Assembly: GCA_001801405.1 (NCBI GenBank)
Contig: MGXQ01000022.1
Span: 1 to 9,511, forward strand
Length of the DNA: 9,511 nt
Direction: 5' to 3'
Origin: Gammaproteobacteria bacterium RIFCSPHIGHO2_02_FULL_42_13
GTDB lineage: Bacteria; Pseudomonadota; Gammaproteobacteria; UBA12402
Position 1 is the stretch's first letter. Every line of letters begins with the position of its first letter. Of the stretch, positions 1 through 6,450 are shown one piece after another. The translations under genes and the position numbers were made by a program. The notes beneath the pieces were generated by a model. The model saw nothing but the letters and a program-made list of their open reading frames with translations, made no database searches and was not told the origin of the DNA.

Positions 1-92
1 CAAGCGGTTAAAATTTAATTTAAACCGCCGTATGCGACATCGCACGTACGGTGGTGTGAGAGGACGGCGAGGTGACTCGCCTCCTACTCGAT
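1..92 (+). ncRNA. Group II intron, 3' end (domains V and VI), partial
   Basis: The sequence folds as the last two domains of a self-splicing group II intron. Domain V spans about 24-55: the lower stem pairs 24-32 with 47-55, a CG dinucleotide bulge lies at 45-46, and the upper stem 33-36/41-44 closes a four-base loop. The catalytic triad reads CGC (26-28), with the expected G-U wobble (G27 with U52). Domain VI spans 58-89: GAG 58-60 pairs with CTC 87-89, AGGA 61-64 with TCCT 82-85, and GGCGAG 66-71 with CTCGCC 76-81. This leaves A86 bulged as the branch-point adenosine. The intron ends in GAT, matching the usual AY 3' end, so the 3' splice site falls after base 92. A reading frame ending in TAA at 16-18 could be the tail of the intron-encoded reverse transcriptase, but too little is visible to say. 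Intron class is undecided. Confidence 0.85.
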
Positions 93-109
93 TAAGGTAA
101 ATAAATATT

Positions 110-136
110 CCCGTATTCCGCTTCGCTCCATACGGG
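110..136. repeat. REP-like palindromic hairpin
   Basis: CCCGTAT at 110-116 is the exact reverse complement of ATACGGG at 130-136, with a 13-nt loop of TCCGCTTCGCTCC, followed by CTAC. The stem, the GCTTCGCTCC loop and the trailing CTAC resemble a widespread gammaproteobacterial dispersed repeat of the form GTAGCCCGnnTGGAGCG...CCGGG, from memory of that family. No T-run follows, so it is not a classic terminator. It lies in the leader of pheS, downstream of the intron, and could affect mRNA stability or attenuation. Confidence 0.55.
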
Positions 137-191
137 CTACATTTGCTTGTTCGCATGAGCTTAGACCGATCGCTTTAGGTAAACTGTATTT

Positions 192-1205
192 ATGGAAGAC
201 ATCAACAAAATCGTGCAATTGGCCAAGGATGCGATTAATCAAGCGATCGACTTACAACAACTTGACGATATTCGTGTTCGGTTCTTAGGTAAAAAAGGCC
301 AACTGACTGACTTGCTCAAATCAGTTAGTACATTATCTGCAGCAGAAAAACCCACCGTAGGCCAAGCGGTGAATTGTGCAAAGCAAACGATTCAAACATT
401 ATTGAATGAACGCCAAGAGTATTTTTCTCGTCTTGCATTGGAAGCAACACTCCAAGAAGAATCCATTGATGTTACTTTGCCCGGCCGCGGTCAATCATCC
501 GGTTCATTACATCCGGTCATGCAAGTGCGTGATCGTGTTGAAATGATTTTTGCATCGATGGGTTTTGATGTGGAAGAAGGTCCAGAGGTTGAAGATAGTT
601 ATCATAATTTTGATGCATTAAATATTCCTGAAAAGCATCCGGCGCGTGCCATGCATGATACGTTTTATGTAGATGCTGATCGTGTATTGCGAACGCATAC
701 ATCACCTGTACAAATTCGTTACATGAAAGATCGCAAACCACCGATTCGTATGATTGCGCCTGGTCGGGTGTATCGATGTGATTTTGATGCGACTCACACG
801 CCGATGTTTCATCAAGTTGAGGGATTATTGATTGATGAAAATGTGAGCTTTGGTGATTTAAAAGGATTGCTGACAGAATTTATTCGATGTTTCTTTGAAG
901 AAGATCTTGCTGTGCGTTTTCGTCCGTCTTATTTCCCCTTTACTGAACCATCCGGTGAAGTAGATATGCAATGCGTGTTATGCAAAGGCGCAGGCTGTCG
1001 TGTTTGTAAACAGACGGGTTGGTTAGAAATTTTGGGTTGCGGGATGGTTCATCCGAACGTATTAAAAGTTGCTAATATCGATTCAGAAAAATATACGGGT
1101 TTTGCATTCGGCTTAGGCATTGATAGATTAGCGATGATTTATTATAAAATTAATGACTTGCGCGTTCTTTTTGAAAATGACATTAGGTTTTTAGAACAAT
1201 TTTGA
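192..1205 (+). CDS. pheS: Phenylalanine--tRNA ligase alpha subunit
   Basis: PheS is the catalytic subunit of the cytoplasmic alpha2beta2 enzyme that charges tRNA-Phe with phenylalanine using ATP. The 337 residues compare with about 327 in E. coli. The N-terminal part (1-90) is the coiled-coil tRNA-contacting arm with the conserved FLGKKGQLT (31-39). The class II catalytic core follows. Motif 2 (GRVYRCDFDATHTPMFHQVE) is at 191-210, the Phe-pocket segment FRPSYFPFTEPSGEVDM at 243-259, LGCGMVHPNVL at 281-291, and motif 3 GFAFGLGIDRL at 303-313. Between the last two blocks, residues 261-272 hold a CxxC...CxxC cluster (C261, C264, C269, C272) that E. coli PheS lacks but other bacterial PheS proteins have. 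The start fits the family N-terminus. The ribosome site is weak: AGG at 177-179 is 12 nt from the ATG. No clear promoter is visible in 93-191, so transcription probably enters from upstream, through the intron. Confidence 0.97.
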   Translation: MEDINKIVQLAKDAINQAIDLQQLDDIRVRFLGKKGQLTDLLKSVSTLSAAEKPTVGQAVNCAKQTIQTLLNERQEYFSRLALEATLQEESIDVTLPGRGQSSGSLHPVMQVRDRVEMIFASMGFDVEEGPEVEDSYHNFDALNIPEKHPARAMHDTFYVDADRVLRTHTSPVQIRYMKDRKPPIRMIAPGRVYRCDFDATHTPMFHQVEGLLIDENVSFGDLKGLLTEFIRCFFEEDLAVRFRPSYFPFTEPSGEVDMQCVLCKGAGCRVCKQTGWLEILGCGMVHPNVLKVANIDSEKYTGFAFGLGIDRLAMIYYKINDLRVLFENDIRFLEQF

Positions 1206-1221
1206 CCTTTAAGAGATTATA

Positions 1222-3600
1222 ATGAAACTCAGTTTAAATTGGTTATCCGAATGGTTTAGTCATGATATTGCACTCGATGATTTGTCGGAAAAGCTAACGA
1301 TGGTTGGTTTAGAAGTAAGTGAGATTTTGTCGGTTGCTAATAAATTTTCTAAGGTTGTTGTAGGTCAAGTTTTAACGGCCGAGCAACACCCTGATGCGGA
1401 TCGATTGCATGTTTGTACCGTCGATGTTGGTGACAAAATGTCCTTAGGCATCGTGTGCGGCGCTTCCAATGTTCGGCCTGGATTAAAAGTGCCGGTGGCA
1501 TTAGTAGGCGCAACCATCGGTGATCTTGAAATAAAAAAAACAAAATTACGCGGGATAGTATCTAATGGGATGATGTGTTCGGACAAAGAGCTTGGGTTGG
1601 CACAAGAGAGCAATGGATTATTAGAGCTGCCAGAAGATGCGCCGATCGGTCAGGATATTCGAAAATATTTACAATTGGATGATTCGTCAATAGAAGTGGA
1701 TTTAACGCCCAATCGAGGCGACTGTGCCAGCGTATTAGGGATAGCCAGAGAAGTAAGTGCGATTTATAATAAGCCTTATCGCATGCCGAAAATCAGCGCG
1801 ATTAAACCAACGATCAATGATATCTTTCCAGTCAAATTACATGAACCAAAATTCTGTCCGCGTTATGTGGGGCGCGTGATACGTGGCATTAATGTTGATG
1901 CAACGACACCTTGGTGGCTCAAAGAGAAGTTAAGACGCTCGGGACTCCATAGTGTCCATCCGGTGGTTGACGTGATGAATTACGTCATGTTGGAATTAGG
2001 TCAGCCGATGCATGCGTTTGATTTGGCCAAATTACATGATTACATTGAGGTGCGTTTTGCAAAACCAAAGGAATCGATTGTATTATTAGGCAATATAGAT
2101 AAATATTTGGACGCAGAGACCCTTGTCATTGCTGATTCAAAAAGAGCATTAGCAATTGCTGGGGTACTGGGGGGGAGCGTTTCCGCTGTTGCACGTGGAA
2201 CGACAGATATCTTTTTAGAAAGCGCATTTTTTGATCCAAAACAAATTGTTAAAAATGTCAGCACCTATAAATTAACGACAGATGCTTCTTATCGCTTTGA
2301 ACGGGGAGTTGATTTTGAATTACAGGAATTAGCAATCGAGCGAGCCACAGGATTATTATTGGATATTGTTGGCGGTGAAGCAGCTCCCGTTATTCATGTC
2401 AAAGATAAGTCACATTTATCTGCGCAAAAAACGGTGTTGCTACGCGCCGATCGTGTGAGAAAAGTACTTGGTTTAGACATCCCTGATAAAATAATAGAAA
2501 ATATATTAACAAAACTTAATATGTCATTGAAAAAACAAAAAAATAAATGGCAAGTTAAAGTGCCTTCTTTCCGGTTTGATATCGAATTAGAAGAAGATTT
2601 GATCGAAGAAGTCGCACGCATTTATGGTTATAACGAATTACCTTTGCATACCTATCAAGCACCGATGCATCTTTCTGCTCATAATCATCACAAAGTGACC
2701 GACCATCGTATTCGCACAAAGTTGGCGGATTGTTCTTATCATGAAGTCGTGACGTATAGTTTTGTGGATCCAAAATTACAACAATTGTTGGAACCTCGAG
2801 AATTTGCACAACCATTAATTAATCCTATCGCAAGCGATATGAGTGTCATGAGAACGTCGCTGTGGGTGGGTTTGCTACAAGTGTTTCAATATAACCACAA
2901 TCGTCAGCAATCGCGTATTCGTTTGTTTGAAATTGGCAAACGGTTTCGACAAGTGAAAGGCAATCTTTGTGAAGAAAAAGTATTAAGTGGTTTGGTATAT
3001 GGCGAGATATTGCCCGAACAATGGGGGCATAAAGCGCACCAGAGCGATTTTTATGATGTGAAGGGTGATATTGAGCAAGTCTTGCGATTAACATCGAGTG
3101 CACGTGCTACATTTTCGTTTGAACCCACATCACATCATGCATTACATCCAGGGCAATGTGCTGCCATTAAAAAAGGTGATGCGGTGGTGGGGTATGTTGG
3201 CGCGATTCATCCAGCGGTTGCTAAATCTTTAAACGTATCGGCTAAGATATATTTGTTTGAATATGTATTGGATGCAGTGAATGAAAAAGAAATTCCTATT
3301 TTTTCTCCAATATCAAAATTTCCTTCTATTCGTCGGGACTTAGCGTTTATTGTTCAGAAAGATATTTCGGCTGGGCATATCGAGAGCAAAATTCGAGAAG
3401 TCGTTGGTAACTTACTGATCGAGTTGGTTATTTTTGATGTTTATTTGGGCGACGCCTGTGAAAAAGATGCAAAAAGTGTTGCTTTGGGGTTGACGTTACA
3501 AGATTCTTCGCGCACTCTAGTAGATAAGGAAGTTGTTGATATTATAGAACGAGTTATTAAAACTCTTAGAAGTGATTTAGGAGCGAAGTTAAGGGAGTAG
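1222..3600 (+). CDS. pheT: Phenylalanine--tRNA ligase beta subunit
   Basis: PheT is the structural, tRNA-binding and editing subunit that pairs with PheS. At 792 residues it matches the roughly 795 of E. coli. It opens with the family N-terminus MKLSLNWLSEW. The OB-fold tRNA-binding domain is at about 40-150 (VVVGQVLTAEQHPDADRL, then NGMMCSDKELGL). LTPNRGDCASVLGIARE (161-177) leads into the B3/B4 editing domain. The B5 domain is near 405-475, ending in EDLIEEVARIYGYNELP. A catalytic-like core follows, and a ferredoxin-fold anticodon-binding domain fills about the last 95 residues (FPSIRRDLAFIV near its start). The gene starts 16 nt after the pheS stop, with AAGAGA at 1211-1216 as a modest ribosome site. 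It has no frameshift or truncation. Co-transcription with pheS and ihfA is the norm in gammaproteobacteria. Confidence 0.97.
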   Translation: MKLSLNWLSEWFSHDIALDDLSEKLTMVGLEVSEILSVANKFSKVVVGQVLTAEQHPDADRLHVCTVDVGDKMSLGIVCGASNVRPGLKVPVALVGATIGDLEIKKTKLRGIVSNGMMCSDKELGLAQESNGLLELPEDAPIGQDIRKYLQLDDSSIEVDLTPNRGDCASVLGIAREVSAIYNKPYRMPKISAIKPTINDIFPVKLHEPKFCPRYVGRVIRGINVDATTPWWLKEKLRRSGLHSVHPVVDVMNYVMLELGQPMHAFDLAKLHDYIEVRFAKPKESIVLLGNIDKYLDAETLVIADSKRALAIAGVLGGSVSAVARGTTDIFLESAFFDPKQIVKNVSTYKLTTDASYRFERGVDFELQELAIERATGLLLDIVGGEAAPVIHVKDKSHLSAQKTVLLRADRVRKVLGLDIPDKIIENILTKLNMSLKKQKNKWQVKVPSFRFDIELEEDLIEEVARIYGYNELPLHTYQAPMHLSAHNHHKVTDHRIRTKLADCSYHEVVTYSFVDPKLQQLLEPREFAQPLINPIASDMSVMRTSLWVGLLQVFQYNHNRQQSRIRLFEIGKRFRQVKGNLCEEKVLSGLVYGEILPEQWGHKAHQSDFYDVKGDIEQVLRLTSSARATFSFEPTSHHALHPGQCAAIKKGDAVVGYVGAIHPAVAKSLNVSAKIYLFEYVLDAVNEKEIPIFSPISKFPSIRRDLAFIVQKDISAGHIESKIREVVGNLLIELVIFDVYLGDACEKDAKSVALGLTLQDSSRTLVDKEVVDIIERVIKTLRSDLGAKLRE

Positions 3601-3605
3601 AGCAA

Positions 3606-3911
3606 ATGGGTGCATTAACGAAAGCTGATTTGGCCGAACATTTGTTTGAGAAAGTTGGATTAAACAAACGAGAAGCAAAAGAGTTAGTTGAAGAATACTT
3701 TGAGGTGATTCGTACTGATTTAGAGTCGGGCTGCCAAGTGAAGTTATCTGGATTTGGTAATTTTAATCTTCGTGATAAAGAGCAACGTCCAGGGCGTAAT
3801 CCTAAAACGGGCGAAGCAGTTGCTGTCCAAGCGCGACGGGTTGTGACGTTTAAGGCCAGTCAAAAACTTAAAGCACTTGTTGAAAAGCATATAAAGGCTA
3901 AGACACTATGA
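3606..3911 (+). CDS. ihfA: Integration host factor subunit alpha
   Basis: IHF alpha dimerises with IHF beta to bend DNA sharply at specific sites, shaping transcription, recombination and replication initiation. The 101-residue protein aligns end to end with E. coli IhfA (99 residues). The N-terminal dimerisation helices carry LTKADLAEHLFEKVGLNKREA. The body contains VKLSGFGNF (45-53). The minor-groove-inserting arm contains RPGRNPKTGE (61-70), with the intercalating proline at P66, followed by ARRVVTFKASQKLK. The alpha-type sequence GFGNFNLRDKEQRPGRNPKTGE separates it from IhfB and HU. A strong ribosome site, AAGGGAG at 3591-3597, overlaps the end of pheT and sits 8 nt from the ATG. The gap to pheT is 5 nt and the 3' end overlaps the next gene by 4 nt, so the three are translationally linked. 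The partner IHF beta gene is not in the window. Confidence 0.96.
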   Translation: MGALTKADLAEHLFEKVGLNKREAKELVEEYFEVIRTDLESGCQVKLSGFGNFNLRDKEQRPGRNPKTGEAVAVQARRVVTFKASQKLKALVEKHIKAKTL

Positions 3912-4321
3912 GTCAAATTAATAGCAACATTGCAGAAGTGTTACCCGTTGTTCCAGATAAGCTATATTTTACCATTGGAGAGACCAGCGAATTATGTGCA
4001 ATTAAGCCACATGTGCTGCGTTATTGGGAACAGGAATTTTCACAATTAAAACCCACAAAACGTCGTGGTGGGCGCCGTTATTATCAAACGAAGGATATTG
4101 AGCTGATTCGCGATATTCGTGAGTTATTGTATTTAAAAGGATTTACGATTGCCGGCGCTAAACAGCAAATACAGGCGGCAAAAGTAGATAAAAAATTAGA
4201 ACAGCCAAAGGAAGAAGCCCCCGTTATAGCTAAAAAAGTGGCTAAAAAAACGCTATCAAAAGAGGTTTTGCTTTTAATTGTACAGGAATTGGAAGATTTG
4301 TTAGAAGTGTTGCAGGGTTAG
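3908..4321 (+). CDS. Small MerR-family transcriptional regulator
   Basis: This 137-residue protein has a MerR-type winged helix-turn-helix: YFTIGETSELCAIKPHVLRYWEQEF (20-44) is the helix-turn-helix, and GGRRYYQTKDIELIRDIRELLYLKGFTIAGAK (54-85) is the wing and third helix. The GRRYY signature is diagnostic of the family. A lysine-rich linker (about 94-118) leads to a leucine-rich C-terminal helix (119-136), probably a dimerisation coiled coil. No cysteine pattern for metal sensing or drug-binding domain is present, so the effector is unknown. A MerR gene directly after ihfA is conserved in many gammaproteobacteria. The start ATGA overlaps the ihfA stop, with AAGG at 3894-3897 inside ihfA as its ribosome site. 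It closes the operon, ahead of the terminator at 4339-4378. Family assignment is secure, function is not. Confidence 0.9.
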   Translation: MSQINSNIAEVLPVVPDKLYFTIGETSELCAIKPHVLRYWEQEFSQLKPTKRRGGRRYYQTKDIELIRDIRELLYLKGFTIAGAKQQIQAAKVDKKLEQPKEEAPVIAKKVAKKTLSKEVLLLIVQELEDLLEVLQG

Positions 4322-4338
4322 CAATTAACTTCGAGTGG

Positions 4339-4378
4339 AAATCGGCGTTCAGCTTGGTATGGACGCCGATTTTTTTTG
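4339..4378 (+). terminator. Rho-independent terminator of the pheST-ihfA operon
   Basis: AAATCGGCGT at 4339-4348 pairs perfectly with ACGCCGATTT at 4363-4372 (10 bp, 14-nt loop), and a run of eight T residues spans 4370-4377. This is a textbook intrinsic terminator, starting 18 nt after the merR-like stop codon and just before the tRNA gene. Confidence 0.93.
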
Positions 4379-4379
4379 T

Positions 4380-4385
4380 TAGAAT
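4380..4385 (+). promoter_or_regulatory. Possible -10 box for the tRNA-Pro gene
   Basis: TAGAAT lies 10 nt upstream of the tRNA 5' end, directly after the terminator T-run. A -35 element would have to fall inside the terminator hairpin, and none matches well: TTGGTA at 4354-4359 is 20 bp away, which is too far. The tRNA may instead depend on a weak promoter or on readthrough. Confidence 0.35.
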
Positions 4386-4395
4386 TCATGCTTCT

Positions 4396-4472
4396 CGGGA
4401 CGTGGCGCAGTTTGGTAGCGTACTTGCATGGGGTGCAAGTGGTCGCTGGTTCGAATCCAGTCGTCCCGACCA
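4396..4472 (+). tRNA. tRNA-Pro, anticodon GGG
   Basis: A complete 77-nt cloverleaf is visible, decoding proline CCC and CCU codons. The acceptor stem CGGGACG (4396-4402) pairs with CGTCCCG (4462-4468). The D stem is GCGC (4405-4408) with GCGT (4418-4421). The anticodon stem CTTGC (4423-4427) pairs with GCAAG (4435-4439) around loop ATGGGGT, with anticodon GGG at 4430-4432 and G at position 37, as expected for proline tRNAs. The T stem GCTGG (4445-4449) pairs with CCAGT (4457-4461) around TTCGAAT. The discriminator A4469 and an encoded CCA (4470-4472) finish the gene. The C1-G72 acceptor pair with A73 is the bacterial tRNA-Pro identity pattern. It stands alone, directly behind the terminator, one base from the stop codon of the convergent gene. 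Confidence 0.96.
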
Positions 4473-4473
4473 A

Positions 4474-6057
4474 TTATTTAGAACTCGCGTTAAACCGTTG
4501 CCGAAGCCATTCTGTGCATTTTTCGGCAGGCATCGGTTTGCTGAAGTAATGTCCTTGAGCGATATCGCAACCGAGTTTTTTGAGTCGCTCTAAGATTTCT
4601 TTCGTTTCGACCCCTTCTGCAACGACTTTCATATTGAGTGAGTGGGCGAGTTCAATGACGGAACGAACAATTTGTTCATCTTTGGTATTTTCTAAGAGGT
4701 TACTACTAAAGGGTTTGCCAATTTTTAATTCATGTGCGGGTAAGTTTTGTAAATATGCCAGGGAGGAGTATCCAGTACCATAATCATCGATGGAGATTGT
4801 AAAATTCTGTTTATTGAGTTGTTTTAATGTTTCCAGCGATTCTATTGGGTTTTTCATAATCATGCTTTCGGTCAGTTCAAGGGTGATGTCCTGAGGTGAA
4901 ATTTTATGACGGGCAGTCGCCTGAAGCAAAAAACCTGGAAGTTTTTTATTTAATAAATTACTGGCGGATAAATTGATTGAAATATTGATGGGCAATTTTT
5001 GTTGTTGCCAGATATGCGATTGACGCATGCTCTCGTTAATGACCCATTCGGTCATTTGATGAACAAGGCCGGTGTGTTCAACGATGGGCACAAAATCTTG
5101 CGGCGAGATTAATCCTTTGGTCGGATGTTGCCAGCGGACTAAGGCTTCAAGACCGACTACCGCGGATGTGTTAATGTTTATTTTAGGTTGATAAGTCAAC
5201 ATTAATTCATCATGCATAATGGCATGGCGCAACTCTTGAAAGAGGGTGAGATTTTCCGTGTTGGCAGAATCTTGTTGTTCCGAATAAACTTGCATTATTT
5301 GTTTGTTGTTTTTTGCTAAATGCATTGCTGTACTGGCGTGTTGAAGGAGTGCATTTGTTTCTTCGCCATGCTGGGGATACACCGCAATGCCGATCGCCAG
5401 TTCAACACCAATCGTCGAGTTGGCCAGAGCAAAAGGTGCCTCAAACGCTGCTTTAATTTTTTCAACAATCGTATCAATGTCTTCTAAACCTGTTTCAGGT
5501 AAGAGCAGAATAAATTCATCGCTTTCTAGACGCGCGATGGTGTCAGAGGTGCGTAAAGTGCTCTGAAGACGTTCACTGATTAATTGAATGAGCTTGTCGC
5601 CAGTGTCATGGCCAAGCGTATTATTGACTTCTGTCATTCTTGCCGGGTTGATATGAAAAAGGGCAAACGGTTGAAATTTACGGCGAGAGAGTTTGAGGGT
5701 GGATTCAATTCTATCAACTAATGGTTTTCGATTGGGTAGATCTGTAAGTTCGTCAGAGAGGGCGCTATGTTCCTGCTTGGACAATTGTTGCCTAATGAGC
5801 CAATACAAATAAGCACCAAACCCGAGCATTAATATTGGGATCAATAGATGCATATAAAATTCATGAGAATCTGGATGTAGAAATTCATACAAAAATCGCG
5901 TCAAGAAAGTCGTTTGGCCCAGTTGATGAGATTGATAGTTGCTTGGAAAAAAAATCGTGTGTATGAGTGCTTCAAGAATCCAATAACTGCCCGAAAGCAG
6001 GAGAGTGATCCATAATATTTTGATCGGCGATCGATCATCGGTTGATTTTTTTATCAT
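4474..6057 (-). CDS. Membrane-anchored GGDEF/EAL protein, likely c-di-GMP phosphodiesterase
   Basis: The 527-residue protein has two transmembrane segments (about 13-36 and 69-89) enclosing a roughly 30-residue periplasmic loop with no recognised sensor domain. A GGDEF domain (about 101-265) and an EAL domain (about 275-520) lie in the cytoplasm. The GGDEF half starts with the usual DELTDLPNR and retains NNTLGHDTGD, but the signature reads ESDEF (178-182) and the metal-binding aspartate position is N137, so diguanylate cyclase activity is unlikely. The EAL half keeps the catalytic set: E304 in EALVRW, N362, E394 in ELTES, D424-D425 in IDDYGTGYSS, K445, E481 in AEGVET and Q501. The usual KID reads KIG (G447). 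I infer a c-di-GMP-hydrolysing enzyme, with the dead GGDEF perhaps a GTP sensor. AAGGAT at 6072-6077 is a distant (14 nt) ribosome site. The gene is convergent with tRNA-Pro and is probably transcribed alone. Confidence 0.93.
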   Translation of the reverse strand: MIKKSTDDRSPIKILWITLLLSGSYWILEALIHTIFFPSNYQSHQLGQTTFLTRFLYEFLHPDSHEFYMHLLIPILMLGFGAYLYWLIRQQLSKQEHSALSDELTDLPNRKPLVDRIESTLKLSRRKFQPFALFHINPARMTEVNNTLGHDTGDKLIQLISERLQSTLRTSDTIARLESDEFILLLPETGLEDIDTIVEKIKAAFEAPFALANSTIGVELAIGIAVYPQHGEETNALLQHASTAMHLAKNNKQIMQVYSEQQDSANTENLTLFQELRHAIMHDELMLTYQPKININTSAVVGLEALVRWQHPTKGLISPQDFVPIVEHTGLVHQMTEWVINESMRQSHIWQQQKLPINISINLSASNLLNKKLPGFLLQATARHKISPQDITLELTESMIMKNPIESLETLKQLNKQNFTISIDDYGTGYSSLAYLQNLPAHELKIGKPFSSNLLENTKDEQIVRSVIELAHSLNMKVVAEGVETKEILERLKKLGCDIAQGHYFSKPMPAEKCTEWLRQRFNASSK

Positions 6058-6169
6058 AAAATTTAATCAGCATCCTTTTCGATTTATGTATATCTTAAGA
6101 CGATAGCAGTTTATTTGGTAATTTTCCAAGGTTACAGAAGTCGGTTATCAATCTGTTTTAGGATTATTT

Positions 6170-6222
6170 AGCTCTGAGCTGCTGTAATCCAGGCGCATCA
6201 TGGCTTACAGCAGCTCAGAGCT
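6170..6222. repeat. Perfect 18-bp inverted repeat (long hairpin)
   Basis: AGCTCTGAGCTGCTGTAA at 6170-6187 is the exact reverse complement of 6205-6222. The 17-nt spacer adds CCA/TGG pairing (6189-6191 with 6201-6203). Each arm is itself partly palindromic (AGCTC-T-GAGCT). There is no T-run on either side, and both flanking genes point away from it, so it is not a terminator for them. It may be a dispersed palindromic element, a structured small RNA or a protein site. Confidence 0.85.
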
Positions 6223-6298
6223 GGAAGCGAGGTGCTGGTCTTTTACACAAATTAAGTAAGGTATTTTTCGCATTGGGCGAGATGGCGGTTTTTCATGA

Positions 6299-6333
6299 TT
6301 TTCCACATAGTTATCCACGTGTTTTGTTGATAA
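6299..6333. promoter_or_regulatory. Cluster of three DnaA-box-like 9-mers
   Basis: Against the consensus TTATCCACA, the sites are TTTTCCACA (6299-6307, plus), TTATCCACG (6311-6319, plus) and TTATCAACA (6325-6333, minus), each one base from consensus. The second and third are oppositely oriented and form an inverted repeat, GTTATC/GATAAC. An AT-rich stretch follows directly. Binding by DnaA is inferred, not shown. Confidence 0.5.
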
Positions 6334-6391
6334 CTTATTTTATTGTTATTTTTTAATAAATTATAGAATATTTTTAATGTGAAATAGATTA

Positions 6392-6420
6392 TTGATTGTT
6401 CTCGCTATGTTCTCTATAAT
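6392..6420 (+). promoter_or_regulatory. Sigma-70 promoter of the lexA-like gene
   Basis: TTGATT (-35, 6392-6397) and a perfect TATAAT (-10, 6415-6420) are separated by exactly 17 bp, placing transcription start near 6427. The spacer is filled exactly by one operator element, and a second lies just downstream of the start site. Confidence 0.85.
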
Positions 6421-6446
6421 AGATTTCATGAGAACATATGGAGAAC
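6398..6446. promoter_or_regulatory. Four-half-site operator, probably autoregulatory
   Basis: GTTCTC occurs at 6398-6403 and 6409-6414, and GAGAAC at 6430-6435 and 6441-6446. Each pair is a direct repeat with an 11-bp period, equivalent to GTTC-N7-GTTC and GAAC-N7-GAAC. The two 17-bp pairs mirror each other across the -10 box, with two mismatches. One pair fills the -35/-10 spacer. The other overlaps the early transcript and the GGAG ribosome site (6440-6443). GTTC-N7-GTTC is the known alphaproteobacterial LexA box. Occupancy should block transcription, so autorepression by the adjacent gene product is the natural inference. Confidence 0.8.
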
Positions 6447-6450
6447 GATC

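Larger units (their letters stand above)
6058..6450. other. 393-bp intergenic region between divergent genes
   Basis: No gene is seen here. The region holds the leader of the minus-strand GGDEF/EAL gene, a perfect 18-bp inverted repeat (6170-6222), DnaA-box-like sites (6299-6333), a very AT-rich stretch (about 6331-6397) and the promoter/operator of the lexA-like gene (6392-6446). Bases 6223-6298 show nothing recognisable. Confidence 0.8.

Noticed and set aside
155..178. Short ORF (MSLDRSL) before pheS as a possible leader peptide
   Set aside because: It contains no phenylalanine codons, lacks a ribosome site and is not followed by a terminator/antiterminator pair, unlike the pheM-type attenuator.
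4354..4593. 79-codon plus-strand ORF across the tRNA
   Set aside because: It runs through the terminator, the tRNA-Pro and the antisense of the GGDEF/EAL gene, so it is a chance frame.
6170..6222. Inverted repeat as a rho-independent terminator
   Set aside because: No T-run on either strand, and both adjacent genes are transcribed away from it.
6299..6397. Chromosomal oriC
   Set aside because: Only three imperfect boxes are present and no dnaA, dnaN or gidA/mioC-type neighbour is visible, so the origin claim is kept as a possibility only.
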